A stretch of DNA of 64,000 nt from an uncultured Microbacterium sp. (GCA_913774665.1 CAJYHN010000010.1:620001-684000), one strand, 5' to 3'; shown: positions 7,967-17,907, counted from the first letter of the stretch. Notes: generated by a model not told the origin, from the letters alone. A program made the numbers and translations.

Positions 7967-8890
7967 ATGGCCGACACCCTTGCCGACCGACGTTCACCTC
8001 TGCGCCCCCTGGGAAACCTCGTGCGCGGCACGCTCATCGGGGCGGTGGAAGTCATCCCCGGGGTCAGCGGCGGCACGGTCGCCCTCATCGTCGGGGTCTA
8101 CGCGACGTTGATCGACGCGGCCAGCCACATCGTGCGCGGGCTCGTCGCGAGCACCGACATGGTGCGCGGTCGCGGCTTGTCACGAACCGCCGCGCATTTC
8201 CGAGCGGTGCGCTGGAGTGTCGTCGCCCCCGTGCTGCTCGGGATGGTGGTCGCCGTCGTCGTCGGGGCCCGGGTCCTCGCGCCGCTGGTGTCCGCGTACC
8301 CGACCGAGACGAGGGCCGTCTTCGGGGGGATGATCGCGGCATCCCTCCTCATCCCCGTCCGTATGCTCGGTCGGGAATGGACGTGGCGTCTGGGTCTCGT
8401 CGCGCTCGGTGCGAGCGCTGCGGCGTTCGTGCTCACCGGTCTGCCGACGGCCACCATCGCAGATCCGCCGCTGGTGATCGTCGCCCTCGCCGCCTCGGTC
8501 GCGGTGTGCGCCCTCGTCCTGCCCGGCCTGTCGGGCGCCTTCCTTCTGCTGGTGTTCGGCCTCTACGAGACGACCCTCGTGGCCCTCAACGAACGCGACC
8601 TGCCGTACATCGCGTCCTTCGCCCTGGGCGCCGTCGTGGGCCTCAGCCTCTTCGTCAACCTGCTCCGCGTGATGCTGCGCCGACACCACGCCCTCATGCT
8701 GGCGCTGATGACCGGGCTCATGTTCGGCTCGCTCCGCGCGCTCTGGCCCTGGCAGGACGAGTTCGGTCAGGCGTCGGCCCCCGGCACCGATGCGGGCGCC
8801 ATCGCGCTTCTCGCGGGGGCGGGCGCCGTGATCGTGCTCGGCGTGGTGGCGCTGCAGGCACTGGTGGCGCGAGGTCGCGGCTCGGTGTGA
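7967..8890 (+). CDS. DUF368 membrane protein, probable polyprenyl-phosphate carrier translocase
   Basis: 307 residues with about eight membrane helices. The N-terminal RGTLIGAVEVIPGVSGGTVALIVGVY is the DUF368 signature, and a second VLPGLSGAFLLLVFGLYE repeat shows the internal duplication of the family. DUF368 proteins have been shown in other bacteria to return undecaprenyl phosphate across the membrane for reuse in envelope synthesis; that function is transferred by family. TAGCGT at 7954-7959 sits 7 bases before ATG 7967, so I chose this start over in-frame starts further upstream and infer a leaderless message. Neighbours give no extra hint. Confidence 0.85.
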   Translation: MADTLADRRSPLRPLGNLVRGTLIGAVEVIPGVSGGTVALIVGVYATLIDAASHIVRGLVASTDMVRGRGLSRTAAHFRAVRWSVVAPVLLGMVVAVVVGARVLAPLVSAYPTETRAVFGGMIAASLLIPVRMLGREWTWRLGLVALGASAAAFVLTGLPTATIADPPLVIVALAASVAVCALVLPGLSGAFLLLVFGLYETTLVALNERDLPYIASFALGAVVGLSLFVNLLRVMLRRHHALMLALMTGLMFGSLRALWPWQDEFGQASAPGTDAGAIALLAGAGAVIVLGVVALQALVARGRGSV

Positions 8891-8967
8891 CGCAGCACCC
8901 CCCGCCCGGTCCGGGGGTGCGAAACTGGGAGAGGCCCGCTTCGCTTCTGCGGGTCGGAGGGCGCCCC

Positions 8968-10386
8968 GTGAACAGCACGATCCGACCGAACGGCCCGTCG
9001 TCGTCAGCGCCCGAGGGCACCTCGCACCGGGATCGCGACCGTTCCTTCCGACGCCGCGAACGAGCGGCGGTCGCCCTGATCGCGGCCTGCTGGGTCTCGG
9101 TGATCGTCGCCGTCATGCTCTTCCTGGCATCGGGAAGACCGGCGCAGATCGCCGGTCTCTCTGATGCGGTGACGGCCGCGGGGATCGTGACCGGCCTGAT
9201 CGGCACCGACCTGCTGTTGGTGATGCTCGTGCTCGCGGCCCGCATCCCCTGGGTGGATCGAACGTTCGGCCAGGACGCCGCGATCAGGCTCCATCGCCGC
9301 CTCGGCAAACCCGCGGTCTACCTCATCCTGGGCCATGGCGCTCTGATCATCGTCGGATACTCCCTTCGAGACGGCCTGTCGCTCTGGCACCAGACACTGT
9401 CTCTGCTCTCCGGCGCCGACATGCTGCTCGCGTGGCTCGGCACGGGTCTGCTGGTCGTCGTCGTCGTGACCTCTCTCGTCGTCGTGCGTCGCCGACTCGC
9501 TCATGAGGTGTGGCACGCGATCCACCTGATCAGCTACGCGGCCGTTCTCGTGGCGGTCCCGCACCAGCTCTCGGCGGGCCAGGTCCTCGCCGGGAGCACA
9601 CCGCAGACCTTCTACTGGACCTGCCTCTACGTGCTCGCGTTCGGATCAATCGCCTGGTTCCGCTTCGCGGCTCCTCTGCTCGCCACGGAGGAGCACCAGC
9701 TGCGCGTCGTCGGCGTCGAGCCGCTCGGAGTCGGCGTGTTCTCGATCCACCTCTCCGGCCGCGACCTCACGCGCCTCGGCGTGCGCGGCGGGCAGTACGC
9801 GATCTGGCGGTTCTGGAGCCGCGGCACCTGGTGGCACGCGCATCCGATCTCGTTCTCCGCGATGCCGACCGACACGGGAGCGCGTCTCACCGTGCGCGCA
9901 CTCGGCGCGGGAACGGAGCGTCTCGCGCGCCTGAAGCCCGGAACGAGGGTCTCGTTCGCGGGCCCATACGGAGTGTTCACGGATGCCGCACGCAGCGCCC
10001 CGCGCCTCGCCGTCGTCGCGGCCGGCATCGGCATCACCCCCGCTCGCGCGCTGCTCGAAGACACGGACCTGGCGCAGGGCGAGGCGACCGTCGTCCTGCG
10101 TGCCACCGATCGATCGCAGGCCTTCCTCTGGGACGAGACGAAGAGTCTGGTGGAGCGCAGCGGGGGCGCGGTCGTCGAGATGGTCGGCCGACGCCCCTCC
10201 GGGGCATCGTCCTGGATGTCGGCGGATGCCGCGACCCGGGGAACGTCGATCTCCACCGTCCTGCCGGACCTGCTCGACTCGGATCTCTTCGTCTGCGGTC
10301 CCGGTGATTGGACCGACCTGGTCGTCGCCGAGGCGAGAGCCGCTGGTCTCGCCGACCGCCGGATTCACGTCGAGAGGTTCGCGTGA
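8968..10386 (+). CDS. Ferric-reductase-like transmembrane flavoprotein
   Basis: 472 residues from GTG 8968 with GGAGG 7 bases upstream. Residues 35-240 hold about six membrane helices with paired histidines suited to haem (HRRLGK...GHGALIIVGY and EVWHAIHLISYAAVLVAVPHQL). An FAD-binding barrel follows, with RGGQYAIWRF and HPISFSA, then an NAD(P)H-binding part (AAGIGITPARALLE and FVCGPGDWTD). This is the layout of bacterial ferric reductase/NOX-like proteins that carry electrons from NAD(P)H through FAD and haem across the membrane. The acceptor, Fe(III) or another, cannot be told. It ends before a shared terminator opposite tRNA-Leu. Confidence 0.85.
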   Translation: MNSTIRPNGPSSSAPEGTSHRDRDRSFRRRERAAVALIAACWVSVIVAVMLFLASGRPAQIAGLSDAVTAAGIVTGLIGTDLLLVMLVLAARIPWVDRTFGQDAAIRLHRRLGKPAVYLILGHGALIIVGYSLRDGLSLWHQTLSLLSGADMLLAWLGTGLLVVVVVTSLVVVRRRLAHEVWHAIHLISYAAVLVAVPHQLSAGQVLAGSTPQTFYWTCLYVLAFGSIAWFRFAAPLLATEEHQLRVVGVEPLGVGVFSIHLSGRDLTRLGVRGGQYAIWRFWSRGTWWHAHPISFSAMPTDTGARLTVRALGAGTERLARLKPGTRVSFAGPYGVFTDAARSAPRLAVVAAGIGITPARALLEDTDLAQGEATVVLRATDRSQAFLWDETKSLVERSGGAVVEMVGRRPSGASSWMSADAATRGTSISTVLPDLLDSDLFVCGPGDWTDLVVAEARAAGLADRRIHVERFA

Positions 10387-10400
10387 CGGAGTTTCCGCAG

Positions 10401-10437
10401 ACGACGAAGGCCCCGGGGACCCCGGGGCCTTCGTCGT
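10401..10437. terminator. Bidirectional terminator between the ferric-reductase-like gene and tRNA-Leu
   Basis: An 18-bp perfect palindrome with a single central base (ACGACGAAGGCCCC... and its complement). It starts 14 bases after the plus-strand stop and abuts the 3' end of the minus-strand tRNA, so it can serve both. Confidence 0.85.
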
Positions 10438-10438
10438 G

Positions 10439-10525
10439 TGGTGCGCGAGGGGGGACTTGAACCCCCACGCCCTTGCGGGCACTGGCACCTGAAGCCAGCG
10501 CGTCTACCTATTCCGCCACTCGCGC
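10439..10525 (-). tRNA. tRNA-Leu (anticodon CAG)
   Basis: The acceptor stem is GCGCGAG/CTCGCGC. The anticodon stem CTGGC/GCCAG encloses loop TTCAGGT, giving CAG. A long variable arm (GTGCCCGCAAGGGCGT), typical of class II tRNAs, and the T-loop GTTCAAGTC are present. The 3' CCA is encoded. The same tRNA lies next to fhaA in mycobacteria, which supports conserved origin-region order. Confidence 0.96.
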
Positions 10526-10677
10526 GTTGCGTGACACAGGATGCCACGCGACCAACTTCCCGAGAATATCACGGCCGCGACCACGTCACGAAACGCGCCT
10601 CCGAAGCCCGCATCCATGACCTCCCCAGCCGCGCTGACTACGATGTGCCTACTGGTCTGCCTGCCTGAAGGAGTCTC

Positions 10678-11415
10678 GTGGGGCTACTCGACAGTTTCGA
10701 GAAGGGTCTCGAACGCGCCGTCAACGGTGCGTTCGCGAAGACCTTCCGCAGTGGCATCCAGCCGGTGGAGATCGCATCCGCTCTGCGCAGCGAACTCGAC
10801 AAGAAGGCCGTGGTCGTCACGCGTGAGCGCATCCTCGCGCCCAACACGTTCGTGGTGCGCCTCTCGCCCGCCGACGACGAGAAGATGAGCGCGCTGGGTT
10901 CGACCCTGGTGTCCGAACTCGACACCCTGGTCAAGAAGCACGCCCGTACGCAGGGCTACTCCTTCGCCGGTCCGGTCGCGATCACGATCGACCGCGACGG
11001 TTCGCTGTCGACGGGCACGCTCCGCGTCGACTCGCAGACCACCGAGGGACAGGTCGCGTGGCGCGGAGTCGTCGACATCGACGGCACTCGTCATCCCCTG
11101 ACCTCCGCCCGCACGGTGATCGGCCGCGGGAGCGACGCCGACATCACCATCCCCGACGCCGGCACGAGCCGCAAGCACGTCGAGATCCTGTGGGACGGCG
11201 AGCGCGCGATGGTCCGCGACCTCGGTTCGACCAACGGAACCACCCTCAACGGGCGCAAGGTCTCGGAGGCCGCTCTTCCGCCCGATTCCACGATCTCGAT
11301 CGGCCGCACCAATATCGTGTTCCGTGTGGTCGCCCAGGCGCAGCCGCCGCGACGCCCTTCGGCGTCCGACGCCACGAGCATCTTCGACGTCCGGGAACGG
11401 GGACCCCTCTCATGA
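10678..11415 (+). CDS. fhaA: FhaA, DUF3662 and FHA-domain protein
   Basis: 245 residues. Residues 1-110 are the DUF3662 domain (MGLLDSFEKGLERAVNGAF...). A linker leads to an FHA domain at about 145-225 with the phosphothreonine-binding residues GRGSDADITIPD, SRKH and DLGSTNGTTLNG. In mycobacteria FhaA binds phosphorylated partners of PknA/PknB, among them the lipid II flippase-associated MurJ pseudokinase complex, and moderates peptidoglycan synthesis at the pole and septum. The long linker of mycobacterial FhaA is missing here. GTG start with GAAGGAG 4 bases upstream; its stop overlaps the next start as ATGA. First gene of the division operon. Confidence 0.93.
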   Translation: MGLLDSFEKGLERAVNGAFAKTFRSGIQPVEIASALRSELDKKAVVVTRERILAPNTFVVRLSPADDEKMSALGSTLVSELDTLVKKHARTQGYSFAGPVAITIDRDGSLSTGTLRVDSQTTEGQVAWRGVVDIDGTRHPLTSARTVIGRGSDADITIPDAGTSRKHVEILWDGERAMVRDLGSTNGTTLNGRKVSEAALPPDSTISIGRTNIVFRVVAQAQPPRRPSASDATSIFDVRERGPLS

Positions 11416-11951
11416 GTCAGTTGACTCTCCTTCTTCTCCAGGGCGGCTTCCTCGTCCTGCTGTGGTTCTTCGTGTTCGGCGTCGTCTACTCGCTGCGCGC
11501 CGACCTGTTCGGCGTCAAGGTGCGCAAGCTCCCCGAGCCGACGGCATCCCCCGCTCCGGCGGCAGCCGCCCCCACCTCCTCGCCGGACGCCGTGACCACG
11601 CAGGTCAAGCGCCCCGCCCCTCCGGCCCCGGCGCCCGCGGGGGGTCTGGCGACCACGTCCGCCGTCTCGCGCATCGTCATCACGAGCGGTCCCAAGGCCG
11701 GTCTCGAGCTGCCCCTGGGCACCGAGCCGCTGACGATCGGTCGCTCCAGCGAGTCGGGTCTGGTCATCCGCGACGACTACACCTCGAGCCACCACGCCCG
11801 ACTCGTCCTCTGGGGCGAGCAGTGGATGCTGCAGGACCTCGACTCCACGAACGGCACCTCGCACGACGGCGTCCGTGTCGCAGCGCCCGTGCAGGTCAAG
11901 GTGGGGGCTCCGATCAAGGTCGGCGCGACGACGTTCGAGTTGAGGACGTAA
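11412..11951 (+). CDS. fhaB: FhaB/FipA-like membrane-anchored FHA protein
   Basis: 179 residues. An N-terminal membrane helix (residues 3-27) is followed by a Pro/Ala-rich linker and a C-terminal FHA domain (residues 85-178) with TIGRSSESGLVIRDD, SSHHARL and DLDSTNGT. In mycobacteria the orthologue links the division protein FtsZ and FtsQ-type partners under PknA phosphorylation. The start overlaps the fhaA stop by 4 bases. The pstP gene follows after 9 bases, so this is one operon. Confidence 0.92.
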   Translation: MSQLTLLLLQGGFLVLLWFFVFGVVYSLRADLFGVKVRKLPEPTASPAPAAAAPTSSPDAVTTQVKRPAPPAPAPAGGLATTSAVSRIVITSGPKAGLELPLGTEPLTIGRSSESGLVIRDDYTSSHHARLVLWGEQWMLQDLDSTNGTSHDGVRVAAPVQVKVGAPIKVGATTFELRT

Positions 11952-11960
11952 GCCACCTCC

Positions 11961-13199
11961 ATGGTCTTCCAGGGCTCGAGTGCCGCCATCTCCCACACGG
12001 GCAAGGTGCGCTCCAACAACCAGGACTCCGGCTACGCCGGGTCCAACCTCTTCGTTGTCGCCGACGGCATGGGCGGCCACGCGGGCGGTGACGTCGCCTC
12101 GAGCCTCGCGATCCGCCGCCTCACCGAGCTCGACCAGCCCTTCGGCTCTCCCGCCCAGGCCGAGCACGCCATCCGCGATTCCCTCGCCGACACGGCGGCG
12201 GAGCTCATCGACACCGTGGCCCGCCGCCCCGAGCTGGCCGGCATGGGAACGACGGTGAGCGCCCTCGTCATGGTCGACGACTACGCCGTCATCGGGCACA
12301 TCGGCGACTCGCGCATCTACCTGTACCGCGACGACACCCTCACGCAGATCACGGCCGACCACACGTTCGTCCAGCGTCTGGTCGACTCGGGTCGCATCAC
12401 GCCCGAAGAGGCGCGGTACCACCCGCGGCGCTCGGTGCTCATGCGGGTGCTCGGCGACATGGATCCCGATCCCGAGGTCGACAGTTTCATCATGCCGACG
12501 CAGGACGGCGACCGCTGGCTGCTGTGCTCCGACGGCCTCTCGGGCGTCGTCGACGACGCCCACACCGCCAAAACGCTGGCTCTCGGGATGCCCCCGGCGC
12601 GCACGGCCGACGCTCTGCTCAAGCAGGCGCTCGACGGCGGCGCCCCCGACAACGTGACGGTCGTGCTCGTCGACGTCGGCGGCCAGCACCCGGTCTTCAT
12701 CGGAACCCCCACGATCGTCGGCTCCGCGTCCAATCCCAGCGGCATCGTCGTTCCCGCCGCCCGCCCCAGCCGGTCGGGGTGGCTGCACCACGCCCGTCAG
12801 GTCGCGAACGAACCCACGCACTTCGAGCCGGCGGCCGAGTTCCTCGAGGAGCTCATCGAAGAAGACCGTCGCCGCGCCCGCCGGCGCCGCTTCGGCTGGC
12901 TCGCCGCGCTGATCCTGGTGCTGGCCGGCATCGGCGTCGGTCTGTTCGCCGGCTACAACTGGACGCAGACGCTCTACTACGTCGGCGCCGACAGCGACTC
13001 GGTCGTGATCTACCGCGGCATCCAGCAGTCGATCGGTCCGATCTCGCTATCGACGGTCTATCAGGACACGGACATCCCCCTGTCCGAGCTCTCCGACTTC
13101 GATCGTCAGACCGTCCAGGCCACCATCTCCGCTCCGTCTCTGAACGACGCGGAGAAGATCGTCGAACGCCTGCGTCCCGCGGCGGAGGGAAGCGGATGA
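11961..13199 (+). CDS. pstP: PP2C-family Ser/Thr phosphatase PstP
   Basis: 412 residues. The catalytic PP2C domain (about 1-235) has the metal-binding motifs NQDSG, VADGMGGHAGG, GDSRIYLYR, SDGLSG and DNVTVVLVD. A juxtamembrane linker and one membrane helix (about 312-332, WLAALILVLAGIGVGLFAGY) precede a small extracytoplasmic domain of about 75 residues. It is the only phosphatase partner for PknA and PknB in this cluster, reversing their phosphorylation. Its stop overlaps the rodA start as ATGA. Start at ATG 11961 has no strong ribosome site and may depend on coupling to fhaB. Confidence 0.94.
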   Translation: MVFQGSSAAISHTGKVRSNNQDSGYAGSNLFVVADGMGGHAGGDVASSLAIRRLTELDQPFGSPAQAEHAIRDSLADTAAELIDTVARRPELAGMGTTVSALVMVDDYAVIGHIGDSRIYLYRDDTLTQITADHTFVQRLVDSGRITPEEARYHPRRSVLMRVLGDMDPDPEVDSFIMPTQDGDRWLLCSDGLSGVVDDAHTAKTLALGMPPARTADALLKQALDGGAPDNVTVVLVDVGGQHPVFIGTPTIVGSASNPSGIVVPAARPSRSGWLHHARQVANEPTHFEPAAEFLEELIEEDRRRARRRRFGWLAALILVLAGIGVGLFAGYNWTQTLYYVGADSDSVVIYRGIQQSIGPISLSTVYQDTDIPLSELSDFDRQTVQATISAPSLNDAEKIVERLRPAAEGSG

Positions 13200-14599
13200 C
13201 CGACCAGAAGCTCACCCGATCGGGCGACGCCGTGTCCACCGACACGGCCGTGATGCGCGCGCTCAAGAAGATCCGCGTCCCGGCCAAGCAGCGCAACCGC
13301 GAGCTCGGCCTGCTCCTGTTCGCGATCGCGGTGTACGGCGGGGCCGTCGTGCTCGTCCAGCTCGGCGTGAACAACACCGTTGAGCCCGGTTACCTCTCGG
13401 TCGCCGCGATCCCCGCGGTCCTCGCGCTGATCATGCACGTGGTGCTGCGCCTGCGCGCCCGCGATGCCGACCCGTTCGTGCTGCCCATCGCCACCGTCCT
13501 CACGGGCCTGGGCATCGCGATGATCTATCGCATCGACCTCGCCGACAAGGCGAGCGGGTGGGATGCCACGGGCAACCGCCAGATCGCCTGGGCGGCCATC
13601 GCGATGGTCGCGGCCCTCGCCGTGCTGATCTTCGTGCGCAATTACCGGGTGCTCTTCCGCTACACGTACCTGTTCGGCCTCGTCGGCATCCTGCTGCTCC
13701 TGCTGCCCTTCGTCCCCGGCCTCGGAACCGACCAGAACGCCGACGTGTGGGTCTCGCTGGGCTTCGTGTCGTTCCAGCCGGGCGAGCTCGCCAAGATCTG
13801 CCTGGCGATCTTCTTCGCCGGCTATCTCGTCCGCACCCGTGAGAGCCTCACCTCGACCGGCACGCGATTCCTGTTCATGACGTGGCCGCGTGCCCGCGAG
13901 CTCGGCCCGGTGCTGATCATCTGGCTCGTCTCGCTCGGCATCATCGTGCTGCAGCGCGACCTCGGCACGGGCCTGCTGATCTTCGGCATGTTCGTCGCGA
14001 TGCTCTACGTCGCCACCGGCAAGACGAGCTGGGTGCTCATCGGTCTGGTGCTGGTCGCGAGCGGTGCCTTCCTGGCATCCCGGGTCCTCCCGTACGTCAA
14101 CGGCCGCTTCGCCAACTGGCTGAGCGCCTTCGACCCCGAGGTGATCAACCGCGACGGCGGCAGCTATCAGCTGGTGCAGGGCATCTTCGGCCTCGCGCAC
14201 GGCGGTCTCTTCGGCACCGGTCTCGGTCAGGGCCGCCCGTACATCACGCCGCTGTCGCAGAGCGACTACATCGTGCCGAGCCTCGGCGAAGAGCTCGGTC
14301 TCGTGGGCCTGTTCGCGATCCTCGCGCTCTACATGGTCTTCACCAGCCGCGGCATCCGCATCGGTCTCGCCGGGCAGGACGACTTCGGCAAGCTGCTCGC
14401 GACGGGCTTCTCGTTCACGATCGCCCTGCAGGTGTTCATCATGGTCGGCGGCGTGACCCGCGTGATCCCGCTGACCGGCCTCACCACTCCGTTCCTCGCG
14501 GCCGGTGGATCGTCGCTCATCGCGAACTGGATCATCGTCGCGTTCCTGCTGCGCATCTCCGACGCGGTGCGCAGCCGCCCCCGGGTGGTGATCGGCTGA
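13196..14599 (+). CDS. rodA: RodA/FtsW-type SEDS peptidoglycan polymerase
   Basis: 467 residues with about twelve membrane helices. SEDS signatures are clear: GSYQLVQGIFGLAHGGLFGTGLGQG, SDYIVPSLGEELGLVG and TGLTTPFLAAGGSSLIANW. SEDS proteins polymerise lipid II glycan strands and work with a class B penicillin-binding protein; pbpA follows directly. A cytoplasmic N-terminal extension of about 35 residues could be a kinase target. The start overlaps the pstP stop by 4 bases. The TGA overlaps an ATG that opens a 17-codon frame running into pbpA. Confidence 0.94.
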   Translation: MTDQKLTRSGDAVSTDTAVMRALKKIRVPAKQRNRELGLLLFAIAVYGGAVVLVQLGVNNTVEPGYLSVAAIPAVLALIMHVVLRLRARDADPFVLPIATVLTGLGIAMIYRIDLADKASGWDATGNRQIAWAAIAMVAALAVLIFVRNYRVLFRYTYLFGLVGILLLLLPFVPGLGTDQNADVWVSLGFVSFQPGELAKICLAIFFAGYLVRTRESLTSTGTRFLFMTWPRARELGPVLIIWLVSLGIIVLQRDLGTGLLIFGMFVAMLYVATGKTSWVLIGLVLVASGAFLASRVLPYVNGRFANWLSAFDPEVINRDGGSYQLVQGIFGLAHGGLFGTGLGQGRPYITPLSQSDYIVPSLGEELGLVGLFAILALYMVFTSRGIRIGLAGQDDFGKLLATGFSFTIALQVFIMVGGVTRVIPLTGLTTPFLAAGGSSLIANWIIVAFLLRISDAVRSRPRVVIG

Positions 14600-14652
14600 T
14601 GACCCGCCCGTTCACCCCCGACGACGCCACGATTCCCGAGGAGGCACCGTGA
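14599..14652 (+). CDS. 17-codon coupling ORF between rodA and pbpA
   Basis: ATG 14599 overlaps the rodA stop by one base (TGATG). The frame reads [17 protein letters not shown] and stops at 14650-14652, overlapping the pbpA GTG as GTGA. The pbpA ribosome site (GAGGAGG) lies inside it. The arrangement would let ribosomes run from rodA through the short frame to pbpA and keep the polymerase-transpeptidase pair in step. It could also be a chance by-product of tight packing; no function is claimed for the peptide. Confidence 0.45.
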   Translation: MTRPFTPDDATIPEEAP

Positions 14653-16103
14653 CCAAAGAGCTCCGACGCCTCAGCATCGTCATGCTGGTGATGTTCCTGG
14701 CCCTGTTCGCCTCGACGAGCATCATCCAGGTCGCCCAGGCCAACTCGTTGACCAACACCACCGGCAACACGCGTGCGCTGTACGACTCGTACCAGATCCA
14801 GCGCGGATCGATCATTGCCGGCGGCACCGCCATCGCCTCCTCCGTTCCCTCGAACGACGTCTACAGCTGGCAGCGTCAGTACACGGATGCCGACATGTGG
14901 GCGCCCGTGACCGGCTACATGAACCCGGTGCTCGACGCGAAGACCCAGATCGAGGCGGCCGAGAACAGCGTTCTGAGCGGATCCGATTCGAACCAGTTCT
15001 TCTCGCGCATCGACCGAGCCATCACGGGACAGGCGCCGCGGGGTTCGAACGTCGAGCTCTCGGTCGACCCGAAGGTTCAGAAAGCAGCCTGGGACGCCCT
15101 CGGCGACCTCCAGGGCGCCGCGGTGGCGATCGAGCCCTCGACCGGGCGCATCCTGGCGATGGTGTCGAAGCCCAGCTACGACACGAACGTCCTCGCCTCC
15201 CACGACACGGATGCCGTCAACGCGGCGTACGACCAGCTGATCGCCGACTCGTCGAAGCCGATGGACAACCGCGCGATCGGCGGCAACCTCAACCCTCCGG
15301 GCTCGACCTTCAAGCTCGTCGTCGCCTCGGCGGCGCTGGCATCCGGTCGCTACACGCCGGACTCGGCCTTCCCGAACCTCGCCGCCTACACGCTGCCCCA
15401 GTCCACGAGCGTCGTGAGCAACGCCGGCGGCGGCACCTGCGGCGGCGGCGACACCGTGACCATCGCGACGGCGCTGCGACTGAGCTGCAACATCCCGATG
15501 GCCGAGCTCGCGGTCGAGCTCGGCGACGACGCGATCCGCGCCGAGGCCGAGAAGTACGGGTTCAACACCTCGTTCAGCCTGCCGCTGCAGTCCACGCCGT
15601 CGACCTACCCGACCTCGCCGAACGCCCCGCAGACCGCCCTCAGCGGCTTCGGTCAGGGTGACGTCCGCGCGACCCCGTTGCAGATGGCGATGGTGTCGGC
15701 CGGCATCGCGAACGACGGCGTGGTGATGAACCCGCGGATGGTCGATCGGGTGATCGAGCCCAACCTCTCGGTGAAGGACGAGGCGAGCAGCAGCGAGTTC
15801 GGGCGTGCTCTGGACTCCTCGATCGCCGCCCAGATGGTCACCATGATGACGGCGAACGTCCAGGACGGCGCAGCATCGAATGCAAGAATAGACGGGGTCG
15901 CGGTGGCGGGTAAGACCGGCACGGCGGAGAACGATTCCCGTCCCTACACTCTCTGGTTCACCGGCTTCGCACCGGCGGAAGACCCCAAGGTCGCCGTCGC
16001 CGTGGTCGTCGAAAACGGTGGAGGCCAGGGGCAGAACGGGAGCGGCAACGAGATCGCCGCCCCGATAGCGAAGAAGGTCATGGAGGCGGTGCTGGGTAAA
16101 TGA
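14649..16103 (+). CDS. pbpA: Class B penicillin-binding protein PbpA (transpeptidase)
   Basis: 484 residues. One N-terminal membrane helix (8-30) precedes a short dimerisation region and the transpeptidase domain. All three active-site motifs are seen: S219-T-F-K, S279-C-N and K422-T-G. The protein cross-links peptidoglycan stem peptides outside the membrane and is the partner of the adjacent SEDS polymerase. It starts with GTG 14649 after a strong ribosome site, GAGGAGG. Its stop overlaps the pknA ATG as ATGA. In mycobacteria PbpA acts at the septum and is phosphorylated by PknB; the same is likely here. Confidence 0.95.
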   Translation: MTKELRRLSIVMLVMFLALFASTSIIQVAQANSLTNTTGNTRALYDSYQIQRGSIIAGGTAIASSVPSNDVYSWQRQYTDADMWAPVTGYMNPVLDAKTQIEAAENSVLSGSDSNQFFSRIDRAITGQAPRGSNVELSVDPKVQKAAWDALGDLQGAAVAIEPSTGRILAMVSKPSYDTNVLASHDTDAVNAAYDQLIADSSKPMDNRAIGGNLNPPGSTFKLVVASAALASGRYTPDSAFPNLAAYTLPQSTSVVSNAGGGTCGGGDTVTIATALRLSCNIPMAELAVELGDDAIRAEAEKYGFNTSFSLPLQSTPSTYPTSPNAPQTALSGFGQGDVRATPLQMAMVSAGIANDGVVMNPRMVDRVIEPNLSVKDEASSSEFGRALDSSIAAQMVTMMTANVQDGAASNARIDGVAVAGKTGTAENDSRPYTLWFTGFAPAEDPKVAVAVVVENGGGQGQNGSGNEIAAPIAKKVMEAVLGK

Positions 16104-17878
16104 GACCGACGCAAGGTGTGACCTTCGGAGGACGCTACGAGCTCGATTCGCGGATCGCGATCGGCGGTATGGGCGAGGTCTGGGAGGCGACGGATCACGT
16201 CATCGGACGAACCGTCGCCATCAAGATCCTCAAAGACGAGTACATGGGCGACCCGGGTTTCCTCGAGCGCTTCCGCGCCGAGGCCCGCCACGCCGCCCTC
16301 GTCAACCACGAAGGCATCGCCAGCGTGTTCGATTACGGCGAGGAGGACGGCAGCGCCTTCCTCGTGATGGAGCTCGTCCCGGGCGAGGCCCTGTCGACGA
16401 TCCTCGAGCGCGACGGGTCCCTCTCCACCGACAAGACCCTCGACATCGTCGCCCAGACGGCCGCCGCGCTCCAGGCGGCGCACGCCGCGGGCCTCGTGCA
16501 CCGCGACATCAAGCCGGGCAACCTGCTGATCACGCCCGACGGTCGCGTCAAGATCACCGACTTCGGCATCGCCCGCATCGCCGACCAGGTGCCGCTGACC
16601 GCGACCGGTCAGGTCATGGGAACGGTGCAGTACCTCTCGCCCGAGCAGGCGTCGGGTCACCCCGCGTCGCCCGCGACCGACACCTACTCGCTCGGAATCG
16701 TCGCGTACGAGTGCCTGGCCGGAAAGCGCCCCTTCACGGGCGAGTCGCAGGTCGCGATCGCCATGGCGCAGATCAACGAGCAGCCCGCTCCCCTGCCTCC
16801 CACGGTGGCGCAGCCGGTCCAGAACCTCGTCATGGCGATGATCGCCAAGAAGCCCGACGACCGTCCGGCCTCTTCGGCCGCCGTCTCGCGCGCCGCAACC
16901 GCTCTGCGTCGCGGCGACCTCGCGGCCGCGGCCGCGGCCGTGCCCGCGATCGCGGCGGGGGCTGTCCTCGCCGACGACGCGACCCAGCTGCTCACGGCCG
17001 GTGGGCAGACCTCGGCCACCACGCGACTCATGCCGACTCCGGCGGCGGCGACGTCGCTCCTCACCGAGGAGCACACCGAAGAAGACCCCGCGCCGCAGAA
17101 GAAGAAGCGCAGTCCCTGGACCTGGCCGCTCATCGCGCTGATCGCCCTGCTCGCGCTGGTGCTGATCGGCACGCTCGTCACGCTGCTGACGAACCAGGGC
17201 GACTCGGACGCGGCTCCCGCGAGCCCCTCCGCGTCCTCGTCGACGCCGACTCCGACGCCGTCCTCGCCGTCACCCGTCCCGACCCCGTCTAACACCCTCG
17301 TCGACGTCGATGCGCTCAACCTCATCGGAAAGACCTGCGACGAAGCGCGCTCCGCCCTCCGCACCGCGAACCTCGGCGCCACCTGCACCACCGGGAACGC
17401 GGCCGCCAGCGCCGACCAGGTCGGCAAGGTCTACGTCGTCAATCCGACGGGAAGCAACCCGCGGGGGACGAACATCGAGGTCACGGTCTACGGCGACGAG
17501 ACCGCCCTCCCCACCCCTGGCACGCCGACCCTCCCCGGCACCTCGGTGACGGCGGGCAGCGACATCCAGGTGTCGTGGCAGCAGTACTCGTGCCCCTCGG
17601 GCACCGGGTCGGTCACGTCGTACAACTTCACCGCCACCAACGGCACCTTCGACGCCACCGGGCAGTCGACCGCGGTGTTCCAACCCGATGCGCGCAACGC
17701 CAAGCTGACGGTCAACAACTCCGCCGGCCAGACCCTGCGGGTGACCTACACCGTCAGCTGCTCGGGTACCGGCGACCGGACGGCCGGTCCCTCGGGCGAG
17801 GCATCGGCGACGATCACGGGCGGCAGCTCGTCTTCGCCGTCGGCGACCCCCGCGGCGGTTCCCACCGTCAAGCCCTGA
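16100..17878 (+). CDS. pknA: Ser/Thr protein kinase PknA-like with an unusual extracytoplasmic tail
   Basis: 592 residues. The kinase domain (13-275) has the Gly loop IGGMGEVW, Lys42, HRDIKPGN (Asp136), DFG at 154-156 and a YLSPEQ activation-loop end. A membrane helix lies at about 340-364. Unlike mycobacterial PknA, which has a short tail, the outside part is long: a Thr/Ser/Pro linker, one PASTA-like repeat (about 402-470) and a C-terminal beta-rich domain of about 110 residues ([19 protein letters not shown] onward), Cys-containing and Ig/Fn3-like. The start overlaps the pbpA stop. It probably phosphorylates division proteins of this operon. Confidence 0.92.
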   Translation: MRPTQGVTFGGRYELDSRIAIGGMGEVWEATDHVIGRTVAIKILKDEYMGDPGFLERFRAEARHAALVNHEGIASVFDYGEEDGSAFLVMELVPGEALSTILERDGSLSTDKTLDIVAQTAAALQAAHAAGLVHRDIKPGNLLITPDGRVKITDFGIARIADQVPLTATGQVMGTVQYLSPEQASGHPASPATDTYSLGIVAYECLAGKRPFTGESQVAIAMAQINEQPAPLPPTVAQPVQNLVMAMIAKKPDDRPASSAAVSRAATALRRGDLAAAAAAVPAIAAGAVLADDATQLLTAGGQTSATTRLMPTPAAATSLLTEEHTEEDPAPQKKKRSPWTWPLIALIALLALVLIGTLVTLLTNQGDSDAAPASPSASSSTPTPTPSSPSPVPTPSNTLVDVDALNLIGKTCDEARSALRTANLGATCTTGNAAASADQVGKVYVVNPTGSNPRGTNIEVTVYGDETALPTPGTPTLPGTSVTAGSDIQVSWQQYSCPSGTGSVTSYNFTATNGTFDATGQSTAVFQPDARNAKLTVNNSAGQTLRVTYTVSCSGTGDRTAGPSGEASATITGGSSSSPSATPAAVPTVKP

Positions 17879-17907
17879 TCCCCATCCCCACGCCAGGAGT
17901 TCCACCC

